Counted from the stretch's first letter, positions 18,130 through 29,067 are shown. The stretch: 64,000 nucleotides of DNA from Vibrio sp. 99-8-1 (GCF_013114595.1 NZ_VTXE01000006.1:1-64000); one strand, 5' to 3'. Program-made: numbers and translations. Notes: generated by a model from the sequence alone, not told the origin.

Positions 18130-20130
18130 ATGAATTGCCGTTTAAAACTTACACTTATAGCCGCTAATATTGTTTTAGCGGCTTCTGCTCAGGCTTTAGA
18201 AAGTAAAATATCTAAAGACGAAATCCCTAATCTTAGCGCTGAAGCGCAACATACCACAGCAAGTAAAAGAGTTACTTCTCGTTTTACCACAACGCACTAT
18301 AAGCGTTTTAGCCTCAATGATGACTTTTCTAAAGCGATGTTTGATCGTTATTTAGAATTGTTAGATTTCAATCGAAATATTTTCACTCAAAACGATATTG
18401 ATTCATTTGCAGCTTGGTCAACAGAGTTAGACGACCAATTAAAGCAAGGAAATAATCAAATTGCGTTTGATGTCTATAATCTTGCTCTTGATAAACGCTA
18501 TGACCGTTATGTTTATGCTTTGTCATTACTTGATAAAGAGATCACATTCGACAGCGATGAAAGAATTGAGCTAGATCGCTCTGAGGCGGCATGGCCAAAA
18601 GACGAAAACGAGCTAAATGAGTTGTGGCGTAAGAGGGTAAAATACGACGCGTTAAGTTTAAAGCTGACAGACAAAGAGTGGCCAGAGATTAAGGAGATGC
18701 TTGAGAAGCGATATAATAACGCTATCAAAAGGATGACCCAATCTCATAGTGAAGACGCATTTCAACTCTATATGAATGCCTTTGCTCGGCAGATCGACCC
18801 TCATACCAGTTATCTATCTCCAAGAAACGCAGAGCAGTTTCAGTCAGAGATGAATTTATCGCTAGAAGGCATTGGTGCTGTACTACAGCAGACAGATGAT
18901 TATACCGTAATTCGTTCCTTAGTTGCTGGTGGCCCGGCGTCTAAGAGTAAAGAGTTAAGTGAAGGTGATCGAATTGTCGGTGTCGGTCAACAAGACGAAG
19001 ATATTGTTGATGTTATCGGCTGGCGACTGGATGACGTGGTGCAATTAATAAAAGGTCCTAAGGGAACCGAAGTTAAATTGCAGATATTGCCAGAAGGTAA
19101 AAGCGCAAAAAGTCACACTGTAACAATTGTCCGAGATAAAGTGAGACTTGAAGATAGGGCGGTTAAATCCAGTATCATTGAAAAAGACGGTAAGAAAATA
19201 GGTGTGCTTGAAGTGCCTAGCTTCTACGTTGGATTATCAAAAGATACTGACAAGCTCATTCAAGAATTAAAGGCGCAATCTATCGACGGTATTATTGTTG
19301 ATTTACGAAATAATGGTGGTGGGGCGTTAACGGAAGCAACGGCTCTTTCCGGTCTGTTTATTTCAAAAGGGCCGGTTGTTCAAGTTCGTGATAGCTACGG
19401 ACGAGTAAACGTAAATAGTGATACGGATGGTTTGATCAGCTATCAAGGTCCTATGACTGTGCTGATAAATCGATACAGCGCGTCAGCTTCTGAGATATTT
19501 GCGGCAGCAATGCAAGATTATGGTCGGGCAATTATTTTGGGAGAACAATCTTTTGGTAAAGGAACAGTTCAGCAGCATCGTTCACTTAACCATATCTACG
19601 ATTTGTTTGATAAAGAGCTGGGTTACGTCCAATACACAATTCAAAAGTTTTATCGCATTAATGGCGGTAGTACGCAGAATAAAGGTGTAGTACCTGATAT
19701 CTCTTATCCTACTCCAGTTGATCCTGAAGAAACGGGCGAAAGCGTTGAAGATAATGCGCTACCGTGGGATAGCATTGATCGTGCTAACTATGGTGTTCTA
19801 AAGCAGCGCGATGAACAAATAGCGTTTCTAACGGCTAAACATCAGGCTCGTATTGCTACCGATATGGAGTTTGCGTTTATTGATCAAGATATTGAGAAAT
19901 ATAAAGCAGAGAAAGATGATAATAGCCTGTCGTTAAATGAGCAGGTTCGTCGTAATAAGAGTGATGAGCGTGATGATCAGCGTTTAGAGCGTGTTAATAA
20001 GCGTCAAAAAATGGCGGAAAAAGAACCGTTTAAAACGCTAGAGGATATTCCTAAAGACTACGAATCTCCTGATGCTTATTTAGATGAGTCAGTAGCCATT
20101 ACTCTTGATATGATTAATGCTAAAGATTAA
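18130..20130 (+). CDS. prc: Carboxy-terminal processing (tail-specific) protease Prc
   Basis: Periplasmic S41 protease of 666 residues that degrades misfolded proteins and trims penicillin-binding protein 3 and murein hydrolases in E. coli. A signal peptide (cleavage near AQA-LE, residue 22) is followed by the N-terminal helical domain, a PDZ domain (about 235-330; LEGIGAVLQ, LVAGGPA), the peptidase domain with the catalytic serine in YSASASEIF (about 449) and lysine in SFGKGTVQ (about 474), and a C-terminal charged helical region. The start has AAGGAG upstream. A strong terminator follows. Confidence 0.95.
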   Translation: MNCRLKLTLIAANIVLAASAQALESKISKDEIPNLSAEAQHTTASKRVTSRFTTTHYKRFSLNDDFSKAMFDRYLELLDFNRNIFTQNDIDSFAAWSTELDDQLKQGNNQIAFDVYNLALDKRYDRYVYALSLLDKEITFDSDERIELDRSEAAWPKDENELNELWRKRVKYDALSLKLTDKEWPEIKEMLEKRYNNAIKRMTQSHSEDAFQLYMNAFARQIDPHTSYLSPRNAEQFQSEMNLSLEGIGAVLQQTDDYTVIRSLVAGGPASKSKELSEGDRIVGVGQQDEDIVDVIGWRLDDVVQLIKGPKGTEVKLQILPEGKSAKSHTVTIVRDKVRLEDRAVKSSIIEKDGKKIGVLEVPSFYVGLSKDTDKLIQELKAQSIDGIIVDLRNNGGGALTEATALSGLFISKGPVVQVRDSYGRVNVNSDTDGLISYQGPMTVLINRYSASASEIFAAAMQDYGRAIILGEQSFGKGTVQQHRSLNHIYDLFDKELGYVQYTIQKFYRINGGSTQNKGVVPDISYPTPVDPEETGESVEDNALPWDSIDRANYGVLKQRDEQIAFLTAKHQARIATDMEFAFIDQDIEKYKAEKDDNSLSLNEQVRRNKSDERDDQRLERVNKRQKMAEKEPFKTLEDIPKDYESPDAYLDESVAITLDMINAKD

Positions 20131-20154
20131 TAGCCAATAATTCTGACAAAAAGT

Positions 20155-20180
20155 AAAAAGCGAGCATAATGCTCGCTTTT
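20155..20180 (+). terminator. Terminator after prc
   Basis: AAAAAGCGAGCA-TAA-TGCTCGCTTTTTTT, ending the proQ-prc unit 25 bp after the stop. Confidence 0.9.
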
Positions 20181-20273
20181 TTTATCTGTTAATTTTATTG
20201 TGATTTATGTCAATAATTTCGCGTTATGGGCTAACTGAACCTACTCTTATAAAAAGTGGAGAGGGTTTGAGTT

Positions 20274-20939
20274 ATGAGATGGCTTATTATATTTCTTGCT
20301 TGTACATCGTTTTATCTATCCAGTTCCGAACTTAGTGAGAAAAGAACTGATCTTACTCAGTTCGATTATCCATTCTTGTTGGGCGATTGGTATTTAGTTA
20401 ATCCATTTCCTGATGAAGCGGGTAACGACTTTGTTGTCATCCGTTTGCATATTGCTTCAAACTACTCGTTTGCCATAGAGATTCAAAAATATGATGATAC
20501 CTATGAGTATTGGGCTGGCGAGTATATTGTGGATCGAGATACATTAGTATTAGGCGCGGATATCGACAACCAACAAATCTATAACTACACCGTTAGCCAC
20601 AATCAATTGATGCTCAATGGCATCTATTTTTCCAAAGGCTATCATTCTGAATTAGTCGGAAACTGGACCAGCGAAGCGATACAAGGAGAGGATATTCTGG
20701 CTAGTAAAGTGAGTAAGTTAAACTTAACCTTGCAGCCTGATTTCATGTTTCTATTTATGGCGGAATCTCATGATGGCAATATGGCCGCATACCAAGGCGT
20801 TTACTACTTTGAGGGGGATAGTTTAGTGCTGATGTATGAGAAAGGTGAACAGAATTCTCGATATAGCATTGATGAAGGCCAATTGACTTTACAAAGTAAT
20901 GACTTTGATATGCTCGCTGTTATGAATCGATCGGAGTGA
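20274..20939 (+). CDS. Secreted hypothetical protein with two beta-rich repeats
   Basis: 221 residues with an N-terminal signal sequence (MRWLIIFLACTSFYLSSS, cleavage near residue 18-20). The mature part is built of two similar units of about 95 residues: the first starts LLGDWYLV and contains WAGEYIVDRDTLVLG, the second starts LVGNWTSE and contains YQGVYYFEGDSLVLM. The pattern of alternating strands opened by a G-x-W resembles lipocalin-like or META-like beta barrels, but no family can be named from motifs. It is flanked by the prc terminator and by pepN and stands alone. A ribosome-binding site GAGAGGG precedes the ATG. Envelope location is inferred. Confidence 0.7.
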   Translation: MRWLIIFLACTSFYLSSSELSEKRTDLTQFDYPFLLGDWYLVNPFPDEAGNDFVVIRLHIASNYSFAIEIQKYDDTYEYWAGEYIVDRDTLVLGADIDNQQIYNYTVSHNQLMLNGIYFSKGYHSELVGNWTSEAIQGEDILASKVSKLNLTLQPDFMFLFMAESHDGNMAAYQGVYYFEGDSLVLMYEKGEQNSRYSIDEGQLTLQSNDFDMLAVMNRSE

Positions 20940-21127
20940 TTTATACTGTTGAGTATATTTATTACTGAGTAATTAGGTTGCTATTAAATGGATGTGTGGT
21001 CAGATATTTTTAAATATGGTTATTTTGCAAAATAACTGCTTTGGTGGGGTTGTAATTCGGCTTTGGCAACCAAAGATATAGAGACAGACGAAATTTACTT
21101 GCTTTGCCAAGCACATAAGGAACTATC

Positions 21128-23749
21128 ATGTCTCAAGCTACCGAGAGTCAGGCTCCCGAAGCCAAATACCGTAAAGATTACCAATCTCCCGATCATACTA
21201 TTTCTCATGTTGATCTTGATTTTGATCTGGATGACAACGTGACGACCGTGACGGCTACTTCAAAAGTACAACAGTTGAAAGAGAACTCGACTCTGGTTTT
21301 GCACGGAGAGCATATTGTTCTTAAATCCATTTATGTAGATGGTGTTGAGTGGGATGATTTCGCGACCCACAAAGGTGAATTGCGAATACATAACCTTCCA
21401 AAGCAGTTTGAATTGACCATAGTTAATGAAATAAACCCAAGTGAAAATAGTGCGCTTGAAGGTTTATACAAATCAGATGGTGCATTTTGTACTCAGTGCG
21501 AAGCTGAGGGATTTCGAAGAATTACTTACTACCTAGACAGACCAGATGTGCTGGCTGTTTTTACTGTAAAAGTTACTGCTGATAAAGAACAGTATCCTTA
21601 CTTACTGAGTAACGGTAATAAAATTGAGCAGGGTGAACTAACCGATGGAAAACATTGGGTAAAATGGCATGACCCTCATCCAAAACCGGCTTATCTTTTT
21701 GCGCTTGTTGCTGGTGACTTTGATGTCTTGAATGACAAGTATATAACTCGATCTGGACGCGAAGTTGCGCTGCAAATTTTTGTTGATAAAGGCAACTTAG
21801 ACAGAGCTAATCACGCTATGCTGTCATTGATTAATTCGATGAAATGGGATGAGCAGAGATTTGGTCTAGAGTATGACCTCGATATTTACATGATCGTTGC
21901 GGTTGATTTTTTCAACATGGGGGCGATGGAGAACAAAGGATTAAACGTCTTTAACTCCAAGTTTGTTTTAGCAAATGAGAAGACTGCCACGGATACCGAT
22001 TATCTTGGTATTGAAGCGGTTATCGGTCATGAGTATTTCCACAACTGGACCGGAAATAGGGTTACCTGCCGAGATTGGTTTCAGCTTAGTTTAAAAGAGG
22101 GTTTGACCGTATTTAGAGATCAGGAGTTTTCATCTGATTTAGGATCTAGAGCGGTAAACCGAATTAATAATGTAAGAATCATTCGCGGCCCGCAATTTGC
22201 GGAGGACGCGAGTCCTATGTCTCATCCAATACGCCCAGACAAAGTTATTGAAATGAATAACTTCTATACATTGACTGTATATGAAAAGGGCAGTGAAGTA
22301 ATTCGAATGATGCATACTCTACTGGGAGAAGAGAAGTTCCAACAAGGAATGCAACTCTATTTTGAACGTCATGACGGCACGGCAGCAACGTGTGATGACT
22401 TTGTTGCGGCAATGCAAGATGCCTCTAATGTTGACCTGTCACAGTTTAAGCTATGGTATAGCCAGTCAGGAACCCCAACCGTTAAAGTGATCAGTCACTA
22501 TGATGAAAATCTCGCTCAATTTACCTTAACACTTGAACAGTCCACTGCTGCAACGCAAGAACAGCAAGAGAAACAAGCGTTACATATTCCTTTTGATATA
22601 GAACTATACGGGAAGAATGGCAGTGTGATTCCGTTACAGTGTGACGGGGAAGCTGTCGATAATGTTGTTAATTTTAAACAAGATAAGCAAACATTTGTTT
22701 TTGATGGTGTTAAAGAGCAACCAGTGATCTCTTTGCTGCGTGAGTTTTCTGCACCGGTTAAAATAGAGTATGACTATTCTGATCAGCAACTTATGTTTTT
22801 AATGGTTCATGCTAGAAATGATTTTGCGCGTTGGGATGCCAGCCAAATGTTATTGGCAAAATATATTCGTAGCAATGTGGCCAACCTTCAGGCTGGTAAA
22901 GCGTTTGATATTTCCAATGATGTCATTGATGCATTTCGTGGTGTGCTTCTCAATGAAGCATTAGAGCCTGCATTTATTTCCGAAGTACTTTCTCTTCCAA
23001 GTCATAATGAAGTGTCAGGTTGGTTCAAGCCAGTAGACGTTGATGCAATTGCGAAGGTCATTAAATCTCTAAAAGTGGCTCTTGCTACTGGATTAGAAGA
23101 TGAACTAAGTGCTGTTTACTCTACACTAGTTCAAAAAGAGTACGATATTAGCCATGAATCTATTGGTAAACGAGCGTTACGAAACTGTTGTTTGAGTTAC
23201 TTAGCTTATCTGCCTGAAGGAAATAACAGAGTAGAACAACAGTACGCATCGTCAACCAATATGACAGATACCATAGCGGCATTATCTGCCGCGAATCAGG
23301 CAGAGCTAATGTGCCGCGAAAGTTTGATGGCAGACTTTAGTAATACATGGAGCCATGACGGTCTGGTCATGGATAAATGGTTCGCACTACAAGGAACAAA
23401 CCCAGCTAATAATGCGTTAGACACGGTTAGAAAAACCATGAATCACGCTACGTTTAGTTTGAAAAATCCAAATAGAATTAGAAGTTTAATCGGATCATTT
23501 TTATCGGCAAACCCAGTCAATTTCCATGGAAAAGATGGTAAGGGTTATGATTTTGCAGAAGAAATTCTGACATTGTTGAATGATAAAAATCCACAAGTTG
23601 CCTCTCGACTAATTGATCCTTTGTTGAAATATAGAAACTATGATGATCAAAGAGCAGAGCTTATGCGTGAAAAATTGGAGTCTTTATCTAAACTGGATAA
23701 CTTAGCAAAAGATCTATTTGAAAAAGTGACTAAAGCGCTAGAGTCTTAG
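21128..23749 (+). CDS. pepN: Aminopeptidase N
   Basis: M1-family zinc aminopeptidase of 873 residues that removes N-terminal residues from peptides in the cytoplasm; E. coli PepN is 870. The substrate-anchoring GAMEN motif is at about residue 264 and the zinc site HEYFH is at about 301-305, with the third ligand in the following LKEGLT segment. The catalytic tyrosine is in the later VYEKGSEV region. N-terminal beta domain and C-terminal helical repeats complete the family architecture. Good ribosome-binding site AAGGAAC. A GC-rich terminator follows at 23770. Confidence 0.97.
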   Translation: MSQATESQAPEAKYRKDYQSPDHTISHVDLDFDLDDNVTTVTATSKVQQLKENSTLVLHGEHIVLKSIYVDGVEWDDFATHKGELRIHNLPKQFELTIVNEINPSENSALEGLYKSDGAFCTQCEAEGFRRITYYLDRPDVLAVFTVKVTADKEQYPYLLSNGNKIEQGELTDGKHWVKWHDPHPKPAYLFALVAGDFDVLNDKYITRSGREVALQIFVDKGNLDRANHAMLSLINSMKWDEQRFGLEYDLDIYMIVAVDFFNMGAMENKGLNVFNSKFVLANEKTATDTDYLGIEAVIGHEYFHNWTGNRVTCRDWFQLSLKEGLTVFRDQEFSSDLGSRAVNRINNVRIIRGPQFAEDASPMSHPIRPDKVIEMNNFYTLTVYEKGSEVIRMMHTLLGEEKFQQGMQLYFERHDGTAATCDDFVAAMQDASNVDLSQFKLWYSQSGTPTVKVISHYDENLAQFTLTLEQSTAATQEQQEKQALHIPFDIELYGKNGSVIPLQCDGEAVDNVVNFKQDKQTFVFDGVKEQPVISLLREFSAPVKIEYDYSDQQLMFLMVHARNDFARWDASQMLLAKYIRSNVANLQAGKAFDISNDVIDAFRGVLLNEALEPAFISEVLSLPSHNEVSGWFKPVDVDAIAKVIKSLKVALATGLEDELSAVYSTLVQKEYDISHESIGKRALRNCCLSYLAYLPEGNNRVEQQYASSTNMTDTIAALSAANQAELMCRESLMADFSNTWSHDGLVMDKWFALQGTNPANNALDTVRKTMNHATFSLKNPNRIRSLIGSFLSANPVNFHGKDGKGYDFAEEILTLLNDKNPQVASRLIDPLLKYRNYDDQRAELMREKLESLSKLDNLAKDLFEKVTKALES

Positions 23750-23769
23750 TAGACGGCGATTTATTAATT

Positions 23770-23796
23770 GGCTGCGACTCATGTTTGGTCGCAGCC
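23770..23796 (+). terminator. Terminator after pepN
   Basis: GGCTGCGAC / GTCGCAGCC with a 9-nt loop, followed by TTTA, 21 bp past the stop codon. Confidence 0.75.
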
Positions 23797-23819
23797 TTTA
23801 CTAAATTAACTTATCTAAT

Positions 23820-24038
23820 ATGAAACAATATACATTTCGATTAAACATCTCTTATCAACATTTTTTACAGCATTATAATGGTGTTGCCAGTCATGTTGTT
23901 GTCTATTCTGACCAAGGTTTAAAGCTGCAGATACCAGCATCTCGATTGCGTCCATTTATTAGTCAATTGGGCTTAAAAGGAAGGTTTAGATTAACAACTG
24001 ACCAGACAAACAAATTTGTAAAGTTAGAATCACTATAG
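23820..24038 (+). CDS. DUF2835 family protein
   Basis: A 72-residue protein of the DUF2835 family, found widely in Vibrio and related genera and of unknown function. The typical pieces are the N-terminal strand and FLQHYNGVASHVVVYSDQG, then LKLQIPASRLRPF and a basic strand GRFRLTT. No cysteines, signal peptide or membrane segment. It lies between pepN and gdhB in its own short unit. Confidence 0.8.
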   Translation: MKQYTFRLNISYQHFLQHYNGVASHVVVYSDQGLKLQIPASRLRPFISQLGLKGRFRLTTDQTNKFVKLESL

Positions 24039-24215
24039 TTCTCTTTTTTTTCAGTCAGTTAAACCGTAAGACCTATCACAAAAATAGACATTTCATCTTA
24101 TTATCCCTCTAAAGCTGTTAACTAAAATACAATATTGCTTTTACAATGTAGATACACACTAACAAAGATTGGTGTCGGTATTTTCCCCTGAATCGACTAA
24201 ATTTGGAGCGTTAAC

Positions 24216-27200
24216 ATGACCGCACGAGAGCCAGTAGTACCGGTTCTACTTGAAAAAGTTTACCAATTAATTCAAGACAAAGTTGAACTTACACAGAGAC
24301 CTTTGGTTACGCAGCTTGCACAATACATGTTCAATAACATTGCACAAGACGATTTGATTCATAGAAATGAGTCGGATCTATATGGAGCAATAGTTAGTTT
24401 ATGGCAACATGTTTTAGAAACAAAACAGCAACAAATTTCCGTTCAGGTGTTTAACCCAACGCTTAGTCGACATGGTTGGCAGTCAACCCATACCATCGTA
24501 GAGATTGTTGTTCCAGACAGTCCATTTCTCGTTGACTCAACAAAAATGGCTCTGGATAGATTAGATCTTAATTGCCACTTTATTCTGCATGGTCCTACTC
24601 AAGTAGAACGCGATGAACAAAACGAGAAGATTGTTGGCCTTAATACCGGACAGGGCAAATACCAGTCACTCTTTCATATCGAAGTTGACCGTTTAAATGA
24701 AAAATCAGAAATGGTTGGGCTTAAACAAGAGCTTATCGATGTGTTAACAGATACCGGACTGGTGGTTTCTGACTGGAAACCGATGGCGGAAAAACTTCAG
24801 CAAGTGACGAAACAGGTAGAGAAAAGCGTCGACTCTATTCCGCTACCGCCAGAACGCTTAGGGGAGAGTTTGCAGTTTCTTCGTTGGCTCGGAGACCATA
24901 ATTTTACCTTTATGGGATATAAAGAGTATGACTTGGTGGAAGTAGACGGAGAGAAACAGTTAACGCCAACCAAAGAAAAAGGGCTGGGACTATTTGCCGT
25001 AGATCGTCGTGTTAGAACGGTGAAGCTTTCCGAGTTCGCAGAGTCAGCACAAGCTGAAGCCACCAAACCTTATTTGTTGATTTTAACAAAAGGTCACGCT
25101 GCTTCACGAATTCACCGACCAGCGTATACCGATTACATCGGTATTAAGAAATTTGATAAAAATGGAAAGGTGATTGGTGAGCATAGATTTACTGGACTGT
25201 ATACCTCGGTTGTCTATAACCAGAGCGTGTTTAGTATTCCGTTAGTAGGACAAAAAGTTGAACGCATACTGGCAGCTAGTGGTTACCAGATCGGTTCGTA
25301 CTCTTATAAAGCACTGCACAATATTTTAGAAAACTTCCCTCGCGATGAACTTCTACAAGCTAAAGAAGAAGAATTACTTGAAGTAGGAACCGGTGTCGTT
25401 CAAATGCAAGAGCGTGATCTTGTGAGACTGTTTGTCCGGAAAGACCCGTTCGGCCGTTTTTTCAGCTGTATGGTTTATGTTACTAAAGAGCGATACAACA
25501 CTGAGTTAAGAAGACAAACCCAGCGATTACTCAAACAGTACTGTCTGTCTGATAGGGACGTGGAATTCACCACTTTCTTCTCTGAGAGTTCATTAGCGAG
25601 AACACACTATATTGTTCGCGTTGACAATAACAACATTAATATAGACGTAAAAGCGATAGAGCATAATTTAATGGAAGCATCTTCTACTTGGGACGACAGA
25701 CTAAAAAGTGCCATTATTGCCAACCTTGGTGAGAGTAAAGGGGTACCGATTTCAAAGAGTTTTAAACGTGCATTTCCTAATTCATACAAATCGGATGTAA
25801 TGCCAGGTACCGCGGTTGCCGATATTGAGCGATTAGAAGCGTTAAGTGATGATAATAAATTAGGAATGCTGTTATATCGTCCGCAAGAAGAGGCGTCCAA
25901 CTCAAAAGTAATACATTTAAAACTCTATCATCGTGATGAGCCTATTCATCTATCTGACGTGATGCCTATGTTAGAAAATTTAGGTCTGCGAGTTGTTGGA
26001 GAATCACCGTATGAGATCCGAAAAGCCAACGGCACCGTTTATTGGATCTTAGACTTCTCCATGTTGATCCGAAGTGATACTCGAATAGATCTAAGAGAAG
26101 CGCGAGATCGTTTTCAACAAGCATTTGCGGCTATTTGGGATGGTGAATTAGAGAGCGACGGCTTTAACCGGCTCATATTAGGTGCAGGATTAACCGGCCG
26201 TGAAGTGACGATATTAAGAAGTTATGCTCGTTACATGCGCCAAGTTGGTTTCCCATTTAGTCAAAACTATATCGAGGATACATTAACCTCTCATGCAGAG
26301 CTTGCTCAAGGTTTGGTTGCGCTGTTTACTAAACGTTTTGATCCGAAATTTAAAGGAAGCAAGAAAGGACAAGCCGATCTCATTGCCAAGTTAACCGATC
26401 AGTTAGATCATGTTGAGAGCTTGGATGATGATCGTATCATTCGACGTTATATTGATATGATTTCGGCGACATTAAGAACCAACTATTATCAAACTGATCA
26501 GTTCAACCGCTGCAAAACTTGGCTTTCTTTAAAGCTTAAACCTAGTGATATTCCAGAGATACCGGCGCCAGTACCCGCATTTGAGATTTTTGTTTATGCC
26601 CCGGATATTGAAGGTGTGCATCTACGTGGCGGAAAGGTTGCCAGAGGTGGCTTGCGTTGGTCTGATAGACAAGAAGATTTTAGAACAGAAATTCTTGGTT
26701 TAGTGAAAGCACAACAGGTAAAAAATACTGTTATCGTTCCAGTTGGCGCGAAAGGTGGTTTTGTCTGTAAGAAACAGCATCTTTTATCTGGCAGAGATGA
26801 AATTTTTGCTGAAGGACAACGTTGCTATAAAAAGTTCATTCGAGCACTACTTGATGTATCTGACAATATTGTCGATGGTCAGGTATCTCCGCCAATAAAT
26901 GTTGTTCGTCATGATGAAGATGATGCGTATTTAGTTGTTGCCGCAGATAAAGGTACAGCGACATTTTCTGACCTAGCTAACTCAGTATCTGAAGAGTATA
27001 ACTTTTGGTTAGGAGATGCATTCGCCTCCGGTGGATCAAATGGCTATGACCACAAAGCAATGGGAATTACGGCGAAAGGGGGCTGGGAATCCGTTAAGCG
27101 CCACTTTAGAGAAATGAATATTGATTGCCAGACAACCGATTTTACCGTGATTGGTATTGGTGACATGGCGGGAGATGTATTTGGTAACGGTATGCTGCTA

Positions 27201-29060
27201 TCTAAGCATATACGTTTACAAGCCGCGTTTAACCACATGCATATCTTTATTGATCCTAATCCAGATTCGGCAAAAAGCTGGAAAGAGCGTGATAGATTGT
27301 TTGCGCTGCCACGATCCAGTTGGGAAGATTATGATGCGAAATTGATCTCTAAAGGTGGTGGTATTTTTTCTCGACGATCCAAGTCGATCAAATTAACACC
27401 TGAGATCCAAAAATTATTGGGCACACGAAAATCATCGGTAGCACCAAATGATCTCATTAAGATGATCTTGCAGATGAATGTCGATTTACTTTGGAATGGC
27501 GGCATAGGCACTTATGTTAAAGCCTCAACAGAGACAAGTGTTGATGTTGGTGACCGAGCCAATGACGGTCTGAGAATTGATGGCAAAGATGTCAATGCCA
27601 AAGTGATCGGCGAAGGGGGCAATTTAGGTTTAACTCAGATGGGGCGTATAGAGTACGCGCTTAAAGGTGGACGAGTTAATACTGACTTTGTTGATAATGT
27701 TGGTGGTGTCGATTGTTCTGATAATGAAGTAAATATTAAGATCTTCCTAAATGGCTTAGTAGCAAATGGCGATCTCACTATAAAGCAGCGCAATGAAATC
27801 TTGGTTAAGATGGAAGATGAAGTTGGTGAAATTGTTTTGGATGACGCCTACTGCCAAGCTGAATCCATTTCCGTTAGTGAATCACTTGGTGTGTCAGTCG
27901 TTAAGGAACAGATTCGATTTATTCATCATCTTGAGAAGGCTGGCCATTTAGATAGGGCACTTGAGTATATTCCTGACGATGAAACATTGCTTGAGAGAGA
28001 AAAAAGAGGCTTGGCGTTTACTCGTCCAGAATTATCTGTTCTCGTTGCTTACGGAAAAATGGTTCTTAAAGAAGAGTTGGTGTGTGACGAAATTGCTTCG
28101 GACAGTTTCCATAAGCAACTTTTGGTTAAGTACTTCCCAGAGGAGTTACGCCGTAACTATATTAAGCATGCTGATAATCATCCACTGAAATCAGAAATTG
28201 TTGCTACTGCACTTGCCAATCAAATGGTAAATGAAATGGGCTGCAACTTTGTTACCCGCTTGCAAGAAGAGACGGGAGCGACGGTTGCAAGTATCGCAAA
28301 CGCCTATGCTGCGGCAAGAGAGATTTATAATTTCGAAGATACTTTAAAAGAGATTCGTAAATTAGATAATAAGGCCAATACGACAGCGCAGTATGAATTG
28401 ATATTTTATGTACGAAGAACATTGCGTCGTTTGTCGCGTTGGTTGATCCGAAATCGTGTGGGTAATCCTTCGGTTAATGATCTTATTGAGCAGTATAAGG
28501 GTGATGTATTAGCGGTAACTAAAGGATTGGATCGATTCTTAGTGCCTGAAGAAGTAAAAGAGCATAATGATCTGGCACACTCTTGGGTAGAAAAGGGAGT
28601 CGATAAGACATTAGCAAACCATGTTGCTCGTCTTTCTAGCTTAAATTCAGCAATGGATATTTCTGCAGTTGCTAAAGAGAGCGGCAAATCCATAGAAGGT
28701 GCAGCAAAATTGTACTTCACTCTTGGTGATAGAATTTCTCTTCACTGGTTCCTAAAACAGATTAATGGTCAAGGTGTAGACAATAATTGGCAAGCGTTAG
28801 CAAGAGCTGCTTTTAGAGAAGATCTCGATTGGCAACAGAGACAGTTAACTGCGCAAGTTCTTAATTGTGGCTGTAATCCTGAGCAGTTCGAACCAATCAA
28901 AGCGCTTGATGAATGGATGGAGAGTAATCAAAATTCATTGCAAAGATGGGACAATATTCTTAACGAATTTAAAGTCGGTACGGTACATGAATTTGCAAAA
29001 TTTTCTGTGGCACTTCGAGAACTGATGTTATTAAATTTGAATTGTTCAACAAATAAGTAA
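24216..29060 (+). CDS. gdhB: NAD-specific glutamate dehydrogenase, large 180-kDa type
   Basis: A very long GDH (1614 residues) of the class first described in Streptomyces and Pseudomonas, which oxidises L-glutamate to 2-oxoglutarate with NAD. The N-terminal half has ACT-like regulatory segments; the catalytic half shows RGGLRWSDR near residue 810 and the lysine motif PVGAKGGFVCK near 848, then the nucleotide-binding domain around DYFGNGM-like GDMAGDVFGNGML and EGGNLG. The C-terminal helical domain is complete. The ATG at 24216 follows TTGGAGCG. It is monocistronic and closed by a strong terminator. Confidence 0.95.
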   Translation: MTAREPVVPVLLEKVYQLIQDKVELTQRPLVTQLAQYMFNNIAQDDLIHRNESDLYGAIVSLWQHVLETKQQQISVQVFNPTLSRHGWQSTHTIVEIVVPDSPFLVDSTKMALDRLDLNCHFILHGPTQVERDEQNEKIVGLNTGQGKYQSLFHIEVDRLNEKSEMVGLKQELIDVLTDTGLVVSDWKPMAEKLQQVTKQVEKSVDSIPLPPERLGESLQFLRWLGDHNFTFMGYKEYDLVEVDGEKQLTPTKEKGLGLFAVDRRVRTVKLSEFAESAQAEATKPYLLILTKGHAASRIHRPAYTDYIGIKKFDKNGKVIGEHRFTGLYTSVVYNQSVFSIPLVGQKVERILAASGYQIGSYSYKALHNILENFPRDELLQAKEEELLEVGTGVVQMQERDLVRLFVRKDPFGRFFSCMVYVTKERYNTELRRQTQRLLKQYCLSDRDVEFTTFFSESSLARTHYIVRVDNNNINIDVKAIEHNLMEASSTWDDRLKSAIIANLGESKGVPISKSFKRAFPNSYKSDVMPGTAVADIERLEALSDDNKLGMLLYRPQEEASNSKVIHLKLYHRDEPIHLSDVMPMLENLGLRVVGESPYEIRKANGTVYWILDFSMLIRSDTRIDLREARDRFQQAFAAIWDGELESDGFNRLILGAGLTGREVTILRSYARYMRQVGFPFSQNYIEDTLTSHAELAQGLVALFTKRFDPKFKGSKKGQADLIAKLTDQLDHVESLDDDRIIRRYIDMISATLRTNYYQTDQFNRCKTWLSLKLKPSDIPEIPAPVPAFEIFVYAPDIEGVHLRGGKVARGGLRWSDRQEDFRTEILGLVKAQQVKNTVIVPVGAKGGFVCKKQHLLSGRDEIFAEGQRCYKKFIRALLDVSDNIVDGQVSPPINVVRHDEDDAYLVVAADKGTATFSDLANSVSEEYNFWLGDAFASGGSNGYDHKAMGITAKGGWESVKRHFREMNIDCQTTDFTVIGIGDMAGDVFGNGMLLSKHIRLQAAFNHMHIFIDPNPDSAKSWKERDRLFALPRSSWEDYDAKLISKGGGIFSRRSKSIKLTPEIQKLLGTRKSSVAPNDLIKMILQMNVDLLWNGGIGTYVKASTETSVDVGDRANDGLRIDGKDVNAKVIGEGGNLGLTQMGRIEYALKGGRVNTDFVDNVGGVDCSDNEVNIKIFLNGLVANGDLTIKQRNEILVKMEDEVGEIVLDDAYCQAESISVSESLGVSVVKEQIRFIHHLEKAGHLDRALEYIPDDETLLEREKRGLAFTRPELSVLVAYGKMVLKEELVCDEIASDSFHKQLLVKYFPEELRRNYIKHADNHPLKSEIVATALANQMVNEMGCNFVTRLQEETGATVASIANAYAAAREIYNFEDTLKEIRKLDNKANTTAQYELIFYVRRTLRRLSRWLIRNRVGNPSVNDLIEQYKGDVLAVTKGLDRFLVPEEVKEHNDLAHSWVEKGVDKTLANHVARLSSLNSAMDISAVAKESGKSIEGAAKLYFTLGDRISLHWFLKQINGQGVDNNWQALARAAFREDLDWQQRQLTAQVLNCGCNPEQFEPIKALDEWMESNQNSLQRWDNILNEFKVGTVHEFAKFSVALRELMLLNLNCSTNK

Positions 29061-29067
29061 ATAATAC

